64,000 bases of DNA from Flavobacterium filum DSM 17961 (GTDB taxonomy: Bacteria > Bacteroidota > Bacteroidia > Flavobacteriales > Flavobacteriaceae), in NCBI RefSeq assembly GCF_000425465.1, contig NZ_KE384381.1, positions 246,929 to 310,928 on the forward strand, written 5' to 3'. Of the stretch, positions 48,939 through 57,065 are shown piece by piece. The position numbers and the translations under genes are program-made. Below the pieces are notes generated by a model. The model searched no databases, had not been told where the DNA came from, and worked only from the letters and a program-made list of their open reading frames with translations. Within the stretch, counting starts at the first letter, position 1. The number at the start of each line of letters is the position of its first letter.

Positions 48939-50312
48939 ATGAAAAAATTAGTCTTATTCATAACCGTATTAGTAACTTTCAATTCGTGTATTGATGACGA
49001 TTTGGATTTTAACCAAAATTTAAATGAAAACTTTATTGAATTAGTGGGTGACTTACCATCACAAACGTTAGTAAAAGGAGAACGCTACTTAATAAAAGGG
49101 CAAGTATTTGTAAGAAGTGGAGCAACTTTAACCATCGAACCGGGTGCAGTTATTTTTGGGGATAAAGCTTCTAAAGGCACTTTGATTATTGATAAAGGAG
49201 GAAAAATCATAGCTGAAGGAACTGCTGCAGAACCAATTGTATTTACTTCTTCGCAAAAAGTAGAATCAAGAGACAGAGGAGATTGGGGTGGATTAGTTAT
49301 CCTTGGAAACGCAAAAGTTAATCAATCTGAACCAGTTATTGAAGGAATTTCACCCTCTATTATTTACGGTGGAGATAATGACGATGACAATTCAGGAATT
49401 TTAAAATATGTACGAGTAGAGTATGCCGGAATTGAATTGACACCTAACAACGAAACAAACTCTATTACTTTAGGAGGTGTTGGAAGAGGAACAACTATGG
49501 AATATTGTCAAGTTTCCTATGGTGGTGATGATGGATTTGAATGGTTTGGCGGAACAGTTAATGGTAAATACCTAATTGCTTTAGGGATGTGGGATGACTG
49601 TTTTGATATAGATTTTGGCTGGAGTGGAAACATTCAGTTCGCTTTATCGGTAAGATACCCTACTTTTGCTGATCAATCGGGTTCTAACATCATAGAAACT
49701 GATAGTGGACCATCAGATAACCCAGTTCCATTTTTAACTAATGGTGTAATTTCCAACTTAACCGGAATTGGTCCTAAAATTGCAAACGCTACAGCTATCA
49801 GTGGTAACTATCAACATGCAATCGACATGAGAAGAAGAACCGCTTTAACGATTGCTAATTCTGTATTTGTTGGTATGCCAAGAGGAATTCGTATGAACCA
49901 ACAAACTGTTTATAATAATTATTTGGCTAACGAAGGAGCATTGTTAAATAACGTTTTGGCTACGCCAACAACTATTTTTAGTGTAGGAAGTGGAATGACT
50001 GCCAATGCTGCTGATGTTCAAAATTATTGGAATGCCAACGGTAATGAAACCTTAAACGGAACTGATTTTGATGTTATTTATGCCGGTTTAGGAATCAATA
50101 CAGCTGTATTCTATGGTAACAACACACAAAATTTCTATCCGTTTAATCCACTATTTGAAGTAACTAGTGGTTCATTAACATCAGGAGCTGCTTTTACATA
50201 TCCTAAATTACAAAATGCTTATTTTTCTCCAACTACATATAGAGGAGCATTTGGAGCAACAGATTGGACAACACAATGGGCAGAATTTGTACCTAATTTA
50301 AAAGCATACTAA
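48939..50312 (+). CDS. Beta-helix lipoprotein partner of the TonB receptor
   Basis: A 457-residue lipoprotein precursor with C17 (TFNSC). The body is repetitive and glycine/aspartate-rich, with strand patterns suggesting a right-handed beta-helix (GATLTIEPGAVIFG, GTLIIDKGGKIIAEG, GDWGGLVILGNAKV, GDDGFEWFGGTVNG). Similar proteins often follow TonB receptors of this subfamily in Bacteroidetes and are sometimes mislabelled multidrug transporter. It is probably surface-exposed and helps capture ligand. It is co-transcribed with the receptor and ends at a strong terminator. Confidence 0.82.
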   Translation: MKKLVLFITVLVTFNSCIDDDLDFNQNLNENFIELVGDLPSQTLVKGERYLIKGQVFVRSGATLTIEPGAVIFGDKASKGTLIIDKGGKIIAEGTAAEPIVFTSSQKVESRDRGDWGGLVILGNAKVNQSEPVIEGISPSIIYGGDNDDDNSGILKYVRVEYAGIELTPNNETNSITLGGVGRGTTMEYCQVSYGGDDGFEWFGGTVNGKYLIALGMWDDCFDIDFGWSGNIQFALSVRYPTFADQSGSNIIETDSGPSDNPVPFLTNGVISNLTGIGPKIANATAISGNYQHAIDMRRRTALTIANSVFVGMPRGIRMNQQTVYNNYLANEGALLNNVLATPTTIFSVGSGMTANAADVQNYWNANGNETLNGTDFDVIYAGLGINTAVFYGNNTQNFYPFNPLFEVTSGSLTSGAAFTYPKLQNAYFSPTTYRGAFGATDWTTQWAEFVPNLKAY

Positions 50313-50332
50313 AATCCTTTTAATTACTTTTG

Positions 50333-50367
50333 AAGAGTTTAACCTTTGTTGGTTAAACTCTTTTTTT
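50333..50367 (+). terminator. Rho-independent terminator after the receptor/lipoprotein unit
   Basis: AAGAGTTTAACC, loop TTTGTT, GGTTAAACTCTT form a perfect 12-bp stem followed by a T-run. Confidence 0.92.
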
Positions 50368-50383
50368 ATAACCATTACTTCAC

Positions 50384-50935
50384 ATGAAAAAAATACTTTT
50401 TATTTTATTGATTTTTACGGCTTGTCAAAAAGAAAAATTGAACATTGAACCGAGTAATTATTTATCAACCAAAGAAATAGATGATTTTAAATATAAAATT
50501 ATTCGGTATGTAGATCGTCTTCCGGCTAAAGTAACTGAAGAAAATAAATTTAAAACCGAATACGATTCTATCTACAAAGAAATGGCTAAAAATGCCGATT
50601 TAATTTTTTATCACACTGAAAATGATACGGTGTATTTTGCCATTACAAAAATTGCACCAAGCATAAAATTAAAAAAAACAGCTACAGTTGGTAGATTAAA
50701 AATGGATAATGGCGGAAATTTACTCTACTACGAAGAAGCTTTTAGAACCTGGAAAATGGAAGATCCTGAACTGAAAGAAAAAACAAAATTACTGTTTGAA
50801 AAATATGTAAAAAACGAAGATTTAACGCCTTACTACACTAAGCATTCTGGTAATGATTTTTACATTGAGTTTCCGGATGATGCTACTTATTATGATGTTA
50901 AAAAACGAAAATGGAGCACCCGAAACGCCTTTTAA
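50384..50935 (+). CDS. Lipoprotein of unknown function
   Basis: A 183-residue lipoprotein precursor with an unusually short leader and lipobox IFTAC (C14), then QKEKL. The body is mixed helical/beta (YKIIRYVDRLPAKVTEENKF, DLIFYHTENDTVYFAITK, YIEFPDDATYYDVKKRKWS) without a family I recognise. It begins 17 bp after the terminator of the receptor unit. Readthrough or an overlapping promoter could link it to the putative Pho regulon. Confidence 0.65.
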   Translation: MKKILFILLIFTACQKEKLNIEPSNYLSTKEIDDFKYKIIRYVDRLPAKVTEENKFKTEYDSIYKEMAKNADLIFYHTENDTVYFAITKIAPSIKLKKTATVGRLKMDNGGNLLYYEEAFRTWKMEDPELKEKTKLLFEKYVKNEDLTPYYTKHSGNDFYIEFPDDATYYDVKKRKWSTRNAF

Positions 50936-51004
50936 TTGATTTTTTTGAAAATTGGTATAGATTTTGAAATAATTTTTATACTTTTACCAAACCAAATCGG
51001 AAAG

Positions 51005-51346
51005 ATGACAAAAAATTACTTTTATACCATTCTTTTAGCGGTTTTTCTTATTTTCCAAGCAGCTTCTGCTCAGGACAATAAGCCACAACAACCCACCAAA
51101 ACTCAGGAAACTTCTATTGAGGGTCTTAACATTTACCCTAATCCTGTGAGCAATGGTAAAATTTATATTACTTCTAAATCATCTTTAGAAAAAGAAGTTG
51201 TAATTTTTGATATTTTAGGAAAGACGATTTTACAATCTACGTTAACATCTAAAGAGTTAAACGTTTCATCCCTTACACCGGGTGTCTATTTCATTAAAAT
51301 CAAAGAAGGAGAAGCAACTGCCACTCGAAAATTGATTATCAAATAA
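51005..51346 (+). CDS. Minimal T9SS type A sorted protein with almost no passenger
   Basis: 113 residues from the ATG at 51005; a longer frame from a TTG at 50936 is unlikely because MTKNYFYTILLAVFL gives a clean signal peptide (cleavage after ASAQ, about residue 23). After a Pro/Gln/Thr-rich linker of about 17 residues the whole remainder is a type A sorting domain (GLNIYPNPVSNGKIYITS, VFDILGKTILQ, LTPGVYFIKIKEG, RKLIIK). It has essentially no passenger. Its sorting domain closely resembles that of the next gene, so they may stem from a duplication. Confidence 0.8.
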   Translation: MTKNYFYTILLAVFLIFQAASAQDNKPQQPTKTQETSIEGLNIYPNPVSNGKIYITSKSSLEKEVVIFDILGKTILQSTLTSKELNVSSLTPGVYFIKIKEGEATATRKLIIK

Positions 51347-51406
51347 TTAGCCCTTTTCCACAATTCAATTTTATCTATTTTATTTTTATTACTAATTTAT
51401 TGTATT

Positions 51407-51414
51407 TATCTTTG
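51407..51414 (+). promoter_or_regulatory. Putative -7 box for the 558-residue T9SS protein
   Basis: TATCTTTG, exact TAnnTTTG, 20 bp before the ATG at 51435. Confidence 0.5.
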
Positions 51415-51434
51415 TACCATAAATTTTATAAAAA

Positions 51435-53111
51435 ATGAAAAAACTTTACACTTTATTATTTTTAGCATTTTCATTGTTTACTGTTCAAGCTCAGTACACT
51501 GTTAACTTTGAAAATGAAACAAAAACAGCTTACACTTCTGCAGCCGTTTCTCTTTCAGGTATAGAATGGGACATGACAGAATCTTTAATTGGAAATGCAA
51601 CAGCTGATTGGAAAAACGGAACTAAATCAGCACGTTTAAGAGGTTATGGTACTTCTTCTATGACGATGTTGGCTAATAAAACAGGAGGTATTGGTAATTT
51701 ATCTTTCCTATACAGAAGATATGGAACTGATGCTCAAGTAGATTGGAAAGTGGAATATTCTATTAATGATGGAGCTGACTGGACTCAAGTAGGAAGTACT
51801 TTTACTGCTCCTGCTACAGATGAAGTTCAAACTTTTTCTGCTCAAATGGATGTAAATGCAGATGTTCGCATCAGAATCAAAAGAGCTACTGAAACCGGAA
51901 CTGCAAATGCTCGTTTAAATATTGATGATATTGTGATGACCGATTTTGGTGCGGTTGCCTCTCCAAGCTTGGCTATAGGTTCACCATCTAACGGTACAAT
52001 TTTTGCTCCGGGTTCAGATGTTACTGTAAATCTTACTGTAACAAATTTTGTTGTAGGAACGCCTGGTGCCGGAATTGATGGACATATCCATTATACCTTA
52101 TCTCCAGGAGGCTCTATGGTGATGAAATATGACACTACTCCAATTGTGTTTTCCGGTTTAGCTGCAGGTATCTATACCTTAACTATGGAACTAGTTGACA
52201 ATTCACATACTCCATTAAATCCTGCTGTTGGTGCTACAGTAGTTTTTGAAATTGCTCCATTAAATGTGGTGGGTAATTTGGGTGAAATGCGTGCAGATGT
52301 TATTGCGAATGGTGCAGGAAAATATTACCAAATTATTGAGACACCAGTTGTAACGTATGCAAGAACAACACGTAATCAAAAATATGTACAAGATACAACC
52401 GGAGCGGTATTAATTGACGACGTTGCCGGAATCATTACTACTCCATTTGTTGAAGGTGATGCTATGTCAGGTTTAACCGGAAGAACTTCTTTATTTAGCG
52501 GTTTATTACAGTTTACACCTACTGCAAATGCTACAGTTGCTTCATCCGGAAATACAGTTGATCCGATAGTAGTTTCTTTAGCAATTGTATTGGCAAATGT
52601 TCAAAATTTTGAAAGTAAATTAGTGCGTTTTAACAACGTAACATTTGCTGATGGAAATGGTACTACTACATTTGTTAATCCTCCAGCCACAAACTACAAC
52701 TTTACTGATGGAGTGGATACAGTTGCCTTCAGAACAACTTTTGTAGAGTCAAATTACATTGGTTCACTTGTACCAAGTGGTGCAACTTCATTCGTTGCTT
52801 TAGTTGGTAATTTTAACGGAACTGCACAAGTTACTGCTCGTTCGTTAAACGATTTAACATTATCGGTTCGAAACAATACTATCAACGGTTTAAAAGTGTA
52901 TCCAAATCCTGTAAATGATGGTATTTTATATATTTCTACCGATTTGAATGAAGAGAAAAACGTTCAAGTATATGATGTACTTGGAAAACAAGTTTTAAAC
53001 ATCACCTCTTCAACAGAAGCAATTAACCTTTCTTCTTTAAACACTGGTCTTTACATCGTAAAAATCACCGAAGGTGGAAAATCAGCTACTGTGAAATTGG
53101 CTATTAAGTAA
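51435..53111 (+). CDS. Secreted T9SS type A protein with jelly-roll-like and DUF5689-like regions
   Basis: A 558-residue secreted protein. Signal peptide about 1-20 (FTVQAQ). Residues 20-175 form a beta-sandwich (NLSFLYRRYGTDAQVDWKVE, ARLNIDDIVMTDF) like choice-of-anchor/carbohydrate-binding modules. An Ig-like middle runs 180-275. Residues about 280-475 resemble DUF5689/OB-fold modules (QKYVQDTTGAVLIDD, LVRFNNVTFADGNG). The type A sorting domain (about 485-558) contains GLKVYPNPVNDGILYIST and ends VKLAIK. It should be exported by T9SS and may bind polysaccharide or nucleic acid on the surface; function is not established. Confidence 0.82.
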   Translation: MKKLYTLLFLAFSLFTVQAQYTVNFENETKTAYTSAAVSLSGIEWDMTESLIGNATADWKNGTKSARLRGYGTSSMTMLANKTGGIGNLSFLYRRYGTDAQVDWKVEYSINDGADWTQVGSTFTAPATDEVQTFSAQMDVNADVRIRIKRATETGTANARLNIDDIVMTDFGAVASPSLAIGSPSNGTIFAPGSDVTVNLTVTNFVVGTPGAGIDGHIHYTLSPGGSMVMKYDTTPIVFSGLAAGIYTLTMELVDNSHTPLNPAVGATVVFEIAPLNVVGNLGEMRADVIANGAGKYYQIIETPVVTYARTTRNQKYVQDTTGAVLIDDVAGIITTPFVEGDAMSGLTGRTSLFSGLLQFTPTANATVASSGNTVDPIVVSLAIVLANVQNFESKLVRFNNVTFADGNGTTTFVNPPATNYNFTDGVDTVAFRTTFVESNYIGSLVPSGATSFVALVGNFNGTAQVTARSLNDLTLSVRNNTINGLKVYPNPVNDGILYISTDLNEEKNVQVYDVLGKQVLNITSSTEAINLSSLNTGLYIVKITEGGKSATVKLAIK

Positions 53112-53133
53112 TCCGTTACTTTCAACATAAATC

Positions 53134-53162
53134 AAGCATCAACGAAAGTTGGTGCTTTTTTT
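53134..53162 (+). terminator. Rho-independent terminator after the 558-residue T9SS gene
   Basis: AAGCATCAAC, tetraloop GAAA, GTTGGTGCTT, then a T-run. One G-U pair in the stem. Confidence 0.9.
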
Positions 53163-53167
53163 ATTGT

Positions 53168-53175
53168 TACTTTTG
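53168..53175 (+). promoter_or_regulatory. Putative -7 box very close to the LuxE-like start codon
   Basis: TACTTTTG, exact TAnnTTTG, only 5 bp before the ATG at 53181. If used, the transcript would begin at or near the start codon (leaderless). Confidence 0.4.
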
Positions 53176-53180
53176 CACTC

Positions 53181-54161
53181 ATGAATCCCTATCCCGATAT
53201 ATTTTCTATAAGAAGTCAGAAAGAATTTGAGAAAATCGCCCTCAAAGTTTTTCGGCATCAGTTTGAGAACAATAAAGTATATCAGAATTTTTCTTTGTTA
53301 TTGAAAAAAGACAAATCGAATGTAAAAACCATCACTGATATTCCGTTTTTACCGATTCAGTTCTTTAAAAGTCATGAAATTATAAGTTCAACAAACCCGA
53401 TTCAGGAAACGTTTACCAGTAGCGGAACAACCGGAAGTATAACAAGCAAACATTTGGTTACCGATATTACATTATACAAACAAAGCTTTCGAAATGCCTT
53501 TTCACAATTCTATGGCAACATAGAAGATTATGTGATTCTGGCCTTGCTCCCCTCCTATTTAGAACGAGAGAGTTCTTCATTAATCTATATGGTCAACGAT
53601 TTGATTGAAGGTTCCAATCATCCGGAGAGTGGTTTTTATTTGAATAATTATGATGAGTTAATTCAGAAACTTATTAAACTAGACTCATCCGGTCAAAATG
53701 TACTTTTAATTGGGGTAACATATGCTTTATTGGATATGATTGAAAAACAATCTTTTCAATTGAAAAACACCATTGTCATGGAAACCGGTGGTATGAAAGG
53801 CAAACGAAAAGAAATCATTCGCGAAGAATTGCACACCCTTTTATGCAATGGTTTTGGAGTGCCAAGTATTCATTCCGAATATGGTATGACCGAGTTATTA
53901 TCGCAAGCTTATTCACTTGGCAACGGTATTTTTGAATGTCCGCCTTGGATGTCCGTTCTCATTCGTGATACCGAAGATGCGTTGACGTATGTGGATAATG
54001 GAAAAACTGGCGGTATCAACGTGATAGATTTATCCAATATCAATTCTTGCTCTTTTATTGCTACACAAGATTTGGGCAAAAAATATCCCAACCATTCATT
54101 TGAAGTGTTGGGACGTTTTGATTCGAGTGATATTCGAGGGTGTAATTTGATGGTTATTTAA
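53181..54161 (+). CDS. LuxE/PaaK-like acyl-adenylating protein
   Basis: A 326-residue protein of the ANL-type adenylate-forming superfamily. The ATP/phosphate-binding motif TSSGTTGS is at 79-86, with IHSEYGMTELLSQAY near 235 and DLGKKYPNHSFEVLGRFDSSD near the C-terminus (the conserved D before the hinge and GR.D). Length and layout match LuxE acyl-protein synthetase-like proteins annotated in Flavobacteriia as acyl transferases. It activates a carboxylate as acyl-AMP; the acid and acceptor are unknown. Monocistronic, with a promoter box directly upstream. Confidence 0.8.
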   Translation: MNPYPDIFSIRSQKEFEKIALKVFRHQFENNKVYQNFSLLLKKDKSNVKTITDIPFLPIQFFKSHEIISSTNPIQETFTSSGTTGSITSKHLVTDITLYKQSFRNAFSQFYGNIEDYVILALLPSYLERESSSLIYMVNDLIEGSNHPESGFYLNNYDELIQKLIKLDSSGQNVLLIGVTYALLDMIEKQSFQLKNTIVMETGGMKGKRKEIIREELHTLLCNGFGVPSIHSEYGMTELLSQAYSLGNGIFECPPWMSVLIRDTEDALTYVDNGKTGGINVIDLSNINSCSFIATQDLGKKYPNHSFEVLGRFDSSDIRGCNLMVI

Positions 54162-54164
54162 AGT

Positions 54165-54184
54165 TGTTTCAGGTTTCAGGTTTG
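54165..54184. repeat. Heptamer repeat (GTTTCAG family)
   Basis: GTTTCAG twice in tandem, then GTTTGCT. Same heptamer as at 11660-11687. Confidence 0.65.
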
Positions 54185-54205
54185 CTTCGCCAGTCGCCCT
54201 TTGGG

Positions 54206-54257
54206 CTCGTGTCAAGTTTAGCTTTGCTCTGTTCGGCTTCGTCTCGAGTCAAGTTAA
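54206..54257. repeat. Imperfect direct repeat in a GC-rich intergenic segment
   Basis: CTCGTGTCAAGTTTA (54206-54220) and CTCGAGTCAAGTTAA (54243-54257) are 37 bp apart. The second overlaps the tyrS stop codon. The stretch between is richer in GC than its surroundings and lies directly after the GTTTCAG repeat. Confidence 0.55.
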
Positions 54258-55561
54258 ACCGCTCGTAAAATAAAATAGGTTTTTTTTCCGCGTTGCAACA
54301 ATACAAATTCATCATTGATTAAATCATGGGTAGAAAGTGAAAATTCTTCAGTTACTTTTTCTCGGTTTACTGAAATTGAATTCTCTTTCAAAGCTCTTCT
54401 CGCTTCACCATTGGAAGACATGAAACCGGATTTACCGGCCAAAGCATCCACAATGTTAATTCCGTTTTTTAGTTCTTCTTTTGAAATTTCCGCTTGAGCA
54501 ATTCCGTCAAAAACATCTAAAAAGGTTTTAGAATCCAAACCTTTTAAATCTCCTGAAGTAGAATTTCCAAACAAAATAGAAGATGCTTTTACTGCTTTTT
54601 CATATTCTTCTCTCGAATGTACAAAAACAGTAATTTCTTCTGCTAATTTCTTTTGCAACAAACGCAAATGCGGTTCTTGTCTATGCTTTTCAATCAATTC
54701 TTCAATTGTTGCTTTATCTAAAAAGGTGAAGATTTTGATGTATTTTTCCGCATCTTCGTCAGAAGAATTAAACCAAAATTGGTAAAATTTATAAGGCGAC
54801 GTTTTATCTGCGGTTAACCAAACATTTCCCCCTTCCGATTTTCCAAATTTGGATCCATCGGCTTTGGTAATTAGTGGTGTGGTTAAGGCAAAAGCTTTCG
54901 CACCTTCATCATCCGTATTTACATTCAAACGACGAACCAATTCAGTTCCGGTGGTAATATTTCCCCATTGATCAGAACCGCCCATTTGCAATTTACAACC
55001 GTAATGTTTGTGCAAATGATAAAAATCGTAGCCTTGAATCAATTGATAGGTAAACTCTGTAAACGACATCCCTTCGCCTTCACCGGAAAAACGTTTCTTT
55101 ACCGAATCTTTAGCCATCATATAATTAACGGTGATTCTTTTTCCCACATCTCGAGCAAAATCGATAAATGAAAAGTCTTTCATCCAATCGTAATTGTTTA
55201 CTAGAATTGGAGCATTTGCTTCTGTAGAATTAAAATCTAAAAAGCGTGATAAAACGCCTTTAATTCCTTCTACATTTCTGTTTAAAGTGGCTTCGTCTAA
55301 TAAGTTTCGCTCATCCGATTTTCCGGAAGGGTCACCAATCATACCGGTAGCACCACCTACTAATGCAATCGGACGGTGACCAAAATTTTTCAAATGTACC
55401 AATAAGATGATTTGCACCATACTACCAATATGCAATGAATCGGCTGTTGGATCAAATCCAATATAAGCAGTGGTAGATTCTTTCAACAATTGCTCTTCTG
55501 TTCCGGGCATCATATCGTGAAACAAACCTCTCCAACGTAATTCTTCAACTAAATTTTTCAT
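54254..55561 (-). CDS. tyrS: Tyrosyl-tRNA synthetase
   Basis: 435 residues from the ATG at 55559-55561. The frame extends 54 bp further to 55615, but a consensus -7 box lies inside that extension (55576-55583) and the shorter form has the normal N-terminus and length. A class I synthetase: HIGH-type motif LHIGS (44-47), tyrosine pocket [11 protein letters not shown] and [15 protein letters not shown]-type motif KFGKSEGG near 235, and a C-terminal S4 RNA-binding domain. It charges tRNA-Tyr in the cytoplasm. Confidence 0.96.
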   Translation of the reverse strand: MKNLVEELRWRGLFHDMMPGTEEQLLKESTTAYIGFDPTADSLHIGSMVQIILLVHLKNFGHRPIALVGGATGMIGDPSGKSDERNLLDEATLNRNVEGIKGVLSRFLDFNSTEANAPILVNNYDWMKDFSFIDFARDVGKRITVNYMMAKDSVKKRFSGEGEGMSFTEFTYQLIQGYDFYHLHKHYGCKLQMGGSDQWGNITTGTELVRRLNVNTDDEGAKAFALTTPLITKADGSKFGKSEGGNVWLTADKTSPYKFYQFWFNSSDEDAEKYIKIFTFLDKATIEELIEKHRQEPHLRLLQKKLAEEITVFVHSREEYEKAVKASSILFGNSTSGDLKGLDSKTFLDVFDGIAQAEISKEELKNGINIVDALAGKSGFMSSNGEARRALKENSISVNREKVTEEFSLSTHDLINDEFVLLQRGKKTYFILRAV

Positions 55562-55575
55562 GCTGTTATTTTTGG

Positions 55576-55583
55576 CAAAGATA
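55576..55583 (-). promoter_or_regulatory. Putative -7 box for tyrS
   Basis: TATCTTTG on the minus strand, exact TAnnTTTG, 14 bp before the tyrS ATG at 55561. It decides the start because it sits downstream of the longer alternative start at 55615. Confidence 0.55.
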
Positions 55584-55623
55584 GTTTTAATTCGATAATT
55601 TGAAAATGTGGTCAAGAAACATT

Positions 55624-55631
55624 TATCTTTG
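55624..55631 (+). promoter_or_regulatory. Putative -7 box for the SDR gene
   Basis: TATCTTTG, exact TAnnTTTG, only 5 bp before the ATG at 55637. It forms a divergent pair with the tyrS box. Confidence 0.45.
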
Positions 55632-55636
55632 TTTTT

Positions 55637-56641
55637 ATGAATTTAGTTACAGGCGGAACAGGATTGGTTGGAGCTCATTTATTGCTTCATTTACTTCAAA
55701 ACGGAGAAAAAGTGAAAGCTTTGTTTCGCACTGAAAACAGCATTTTAAAAACCGAAAAACTCTTTCACCAGTTTAATCAAAACGATTTATTTCATCAAAT
55801 TGAATGGGTTGAAGGCGATGTAAACAATATTCCAAGTTTAGAAATAGCGTTTGAAAACATTGATACCGTTTATCATTGTGCAGCACTTATTTCCTTTGAC
55901 TCAAAAGACGAAGCTCGATTAAGAAAAGTAAATATCGAAGGAACAGCCAATATGGTGAATTTGGCTCTTGCTTTTGGTGTAAACTCCTTTTGTTATGTCA
56001 GTTCTATTGCGGCATTAGGTGATTTGGGCGAACATGAAACCATCATTACAGAAGATACAGAATGGAATCCTGAAAAACCACATAGTGATTATGCTTTATC
56101 AAAATATGGAGCCGAAATGGAAATATGGCGAGCCCAACAAGAAGGTTTAAATTGTGTCATTGTAAATCCGGGTGTCATTTTAGGAAGCGGTTTTTGGGAA
56201 AACGGAAGTGGCGAAATTTTTACTAAAATCGCTAAAGGTTTACCCTTTTATACAAAAGGTTCCACAGGATTTGTGGCCGTTGAAGATGTCGTAAAAATAA
56301 TGTACGCTTTACAAAAAGAAAAAAACAATAGTGAACGTTTTACGATTATTAGTGAAAATATAGATTTTCAAACTATATCATTCGCCATAGCTGATGGATT
56401 AAAAGTGAAACGACCCTTTTTCTATGCTAAACCATTTTTTACAGCTCTATATTGGCGTTTGGATTGGATTTTCGCTCATTTCTTTTTTCAACCAAGGAGA
56501 TTTTCAAGAGCTACTGCAAAATCGTTGCACTCAAAGGATATTTATTCCAATCAAAAAATCAAAGACAAACTAAACTATTCTTTTTTGCCCATCAAAGAAT
56601 ATTGCATGACCATTAGTTCGTTTTATTCAAAAAACGATTGA
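55637..56641 (+). CDS. NAD-dependent epimerase/dehydratase family (extended SDR)
   Basis: A 334-residue extended short-chain dehydrogenase. The nucleotide-binding motif is TGGTGLVG (5-12); the catalytic Y152-x3-K156 lies in [11 protein letters not shown], with the serine in YVSSIAA. A hydrophobic stretch near 270-285 precedes the basic C-terminal tail. Such proteins reduce or epimerise sugars, sterols or flavonoid-like compounds; the substrate cannot be read here. Its last 29 bp overlap the convergent DUF4296 gene. Confidence 0.83.
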   Translation: MNLVTGGTGLVGAHLLLHLLQNGEKVKALFRTENSILKTEKLFHQFNQNDLFHQIEWVEGDVNNIPSLEIAFENIDTVYHCAALISFDSKDEARLRKVNIEGTANMVNLALAFGVNSFCYVSSIAALGDLGEHETIITEDTEWNPEKPHSDYALSKYGAEMEIWRAQQEGLNCVIVNPGVILGSGFWENGSGEIFTKIAKGLPFYTKGSTGFVAVEDVVKIMYALQKEKNNSERFTIISENIDFQTISFAIADGLKVKRPFFYAKPFFTALYWRLDWIFAHFFFQPRRFSRATAKSLHSKDIYSNQKIKDKLNYSFLPIKEYCMTISSFYSKND

Positions 56642-57062
56642 CGTCCAAATTCCTTTTTTTTCTTTTTAGTTTACTTGTATCCTTTTGAGTTTTTGGAAGG
56701 TCAATGGTTTTAGTGTTTTTTTTCATCAAACTATCATTCATGACTGATGCTTCTTCTAACCTATTTTCAACTGCTTCATACATCTTTTTATAAGCTTTGA
56801 TGTCGGCTGCATAATATTTATTATTTTCCACTAATTGCAAACTATCGATAGCATATTTTTGATAGATATAAGTAGCAGGATTGATATTTTTCTGTTCTAA
56901 TAATGGAGCTTGATTAGATTTTAAAGCATCTAAAATAGCTAAATCATATAAAATATTTGTCATCGTTTTTTTGTCGATCAACTTTTTTGGTTTTTCTACC
57001 AAATCCTCTTTACAGGCGGAAAAAACATAAAGAAATAGGCAAAAGAAAATTATTTTTTTCAT
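56613..57062 (-). CDS. DUF4296 lipoprotein
   Basis: A 149-residue lipoprotein precursor with C17 (VFSAC), followed by the DUF4296 domain (TNILYDLAILDALKSNQAP, YIYQKYAIDSLQLVENNKYY) and a Lys-rich tail. The family occurs throughout Flavobacteriia, usually next to pyrC and the GT2 gene as here, and has no assigned activity. It is 3 bp downstream of pyrC and so co-transcribed with it. The last 29 bp overlap the convergent SDR gene. Confidence 0.85.
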   Translation of the reverse strand: MKKIIFFCLFLYVFSACKEDLVEKPKKLIDKKTMTNILYDLAILDALKSNQAPLLEQKNINPATYIYQKYAIDSLQLVENNKYYAADIKAYKKMYEAVENRLEEASVMNDSLMKKNTKTIDLPKTQKDTSKLKRKKRNLDVNRFLNKTN

Positions 57063-57065
57063 TCT

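Noticed and set aside
55562..55615. 18-residue N-terminal extension of TyrS
   Set aside because: A consensus -7 box lies inside it and the sequence does not resemble TyrS N-termini.
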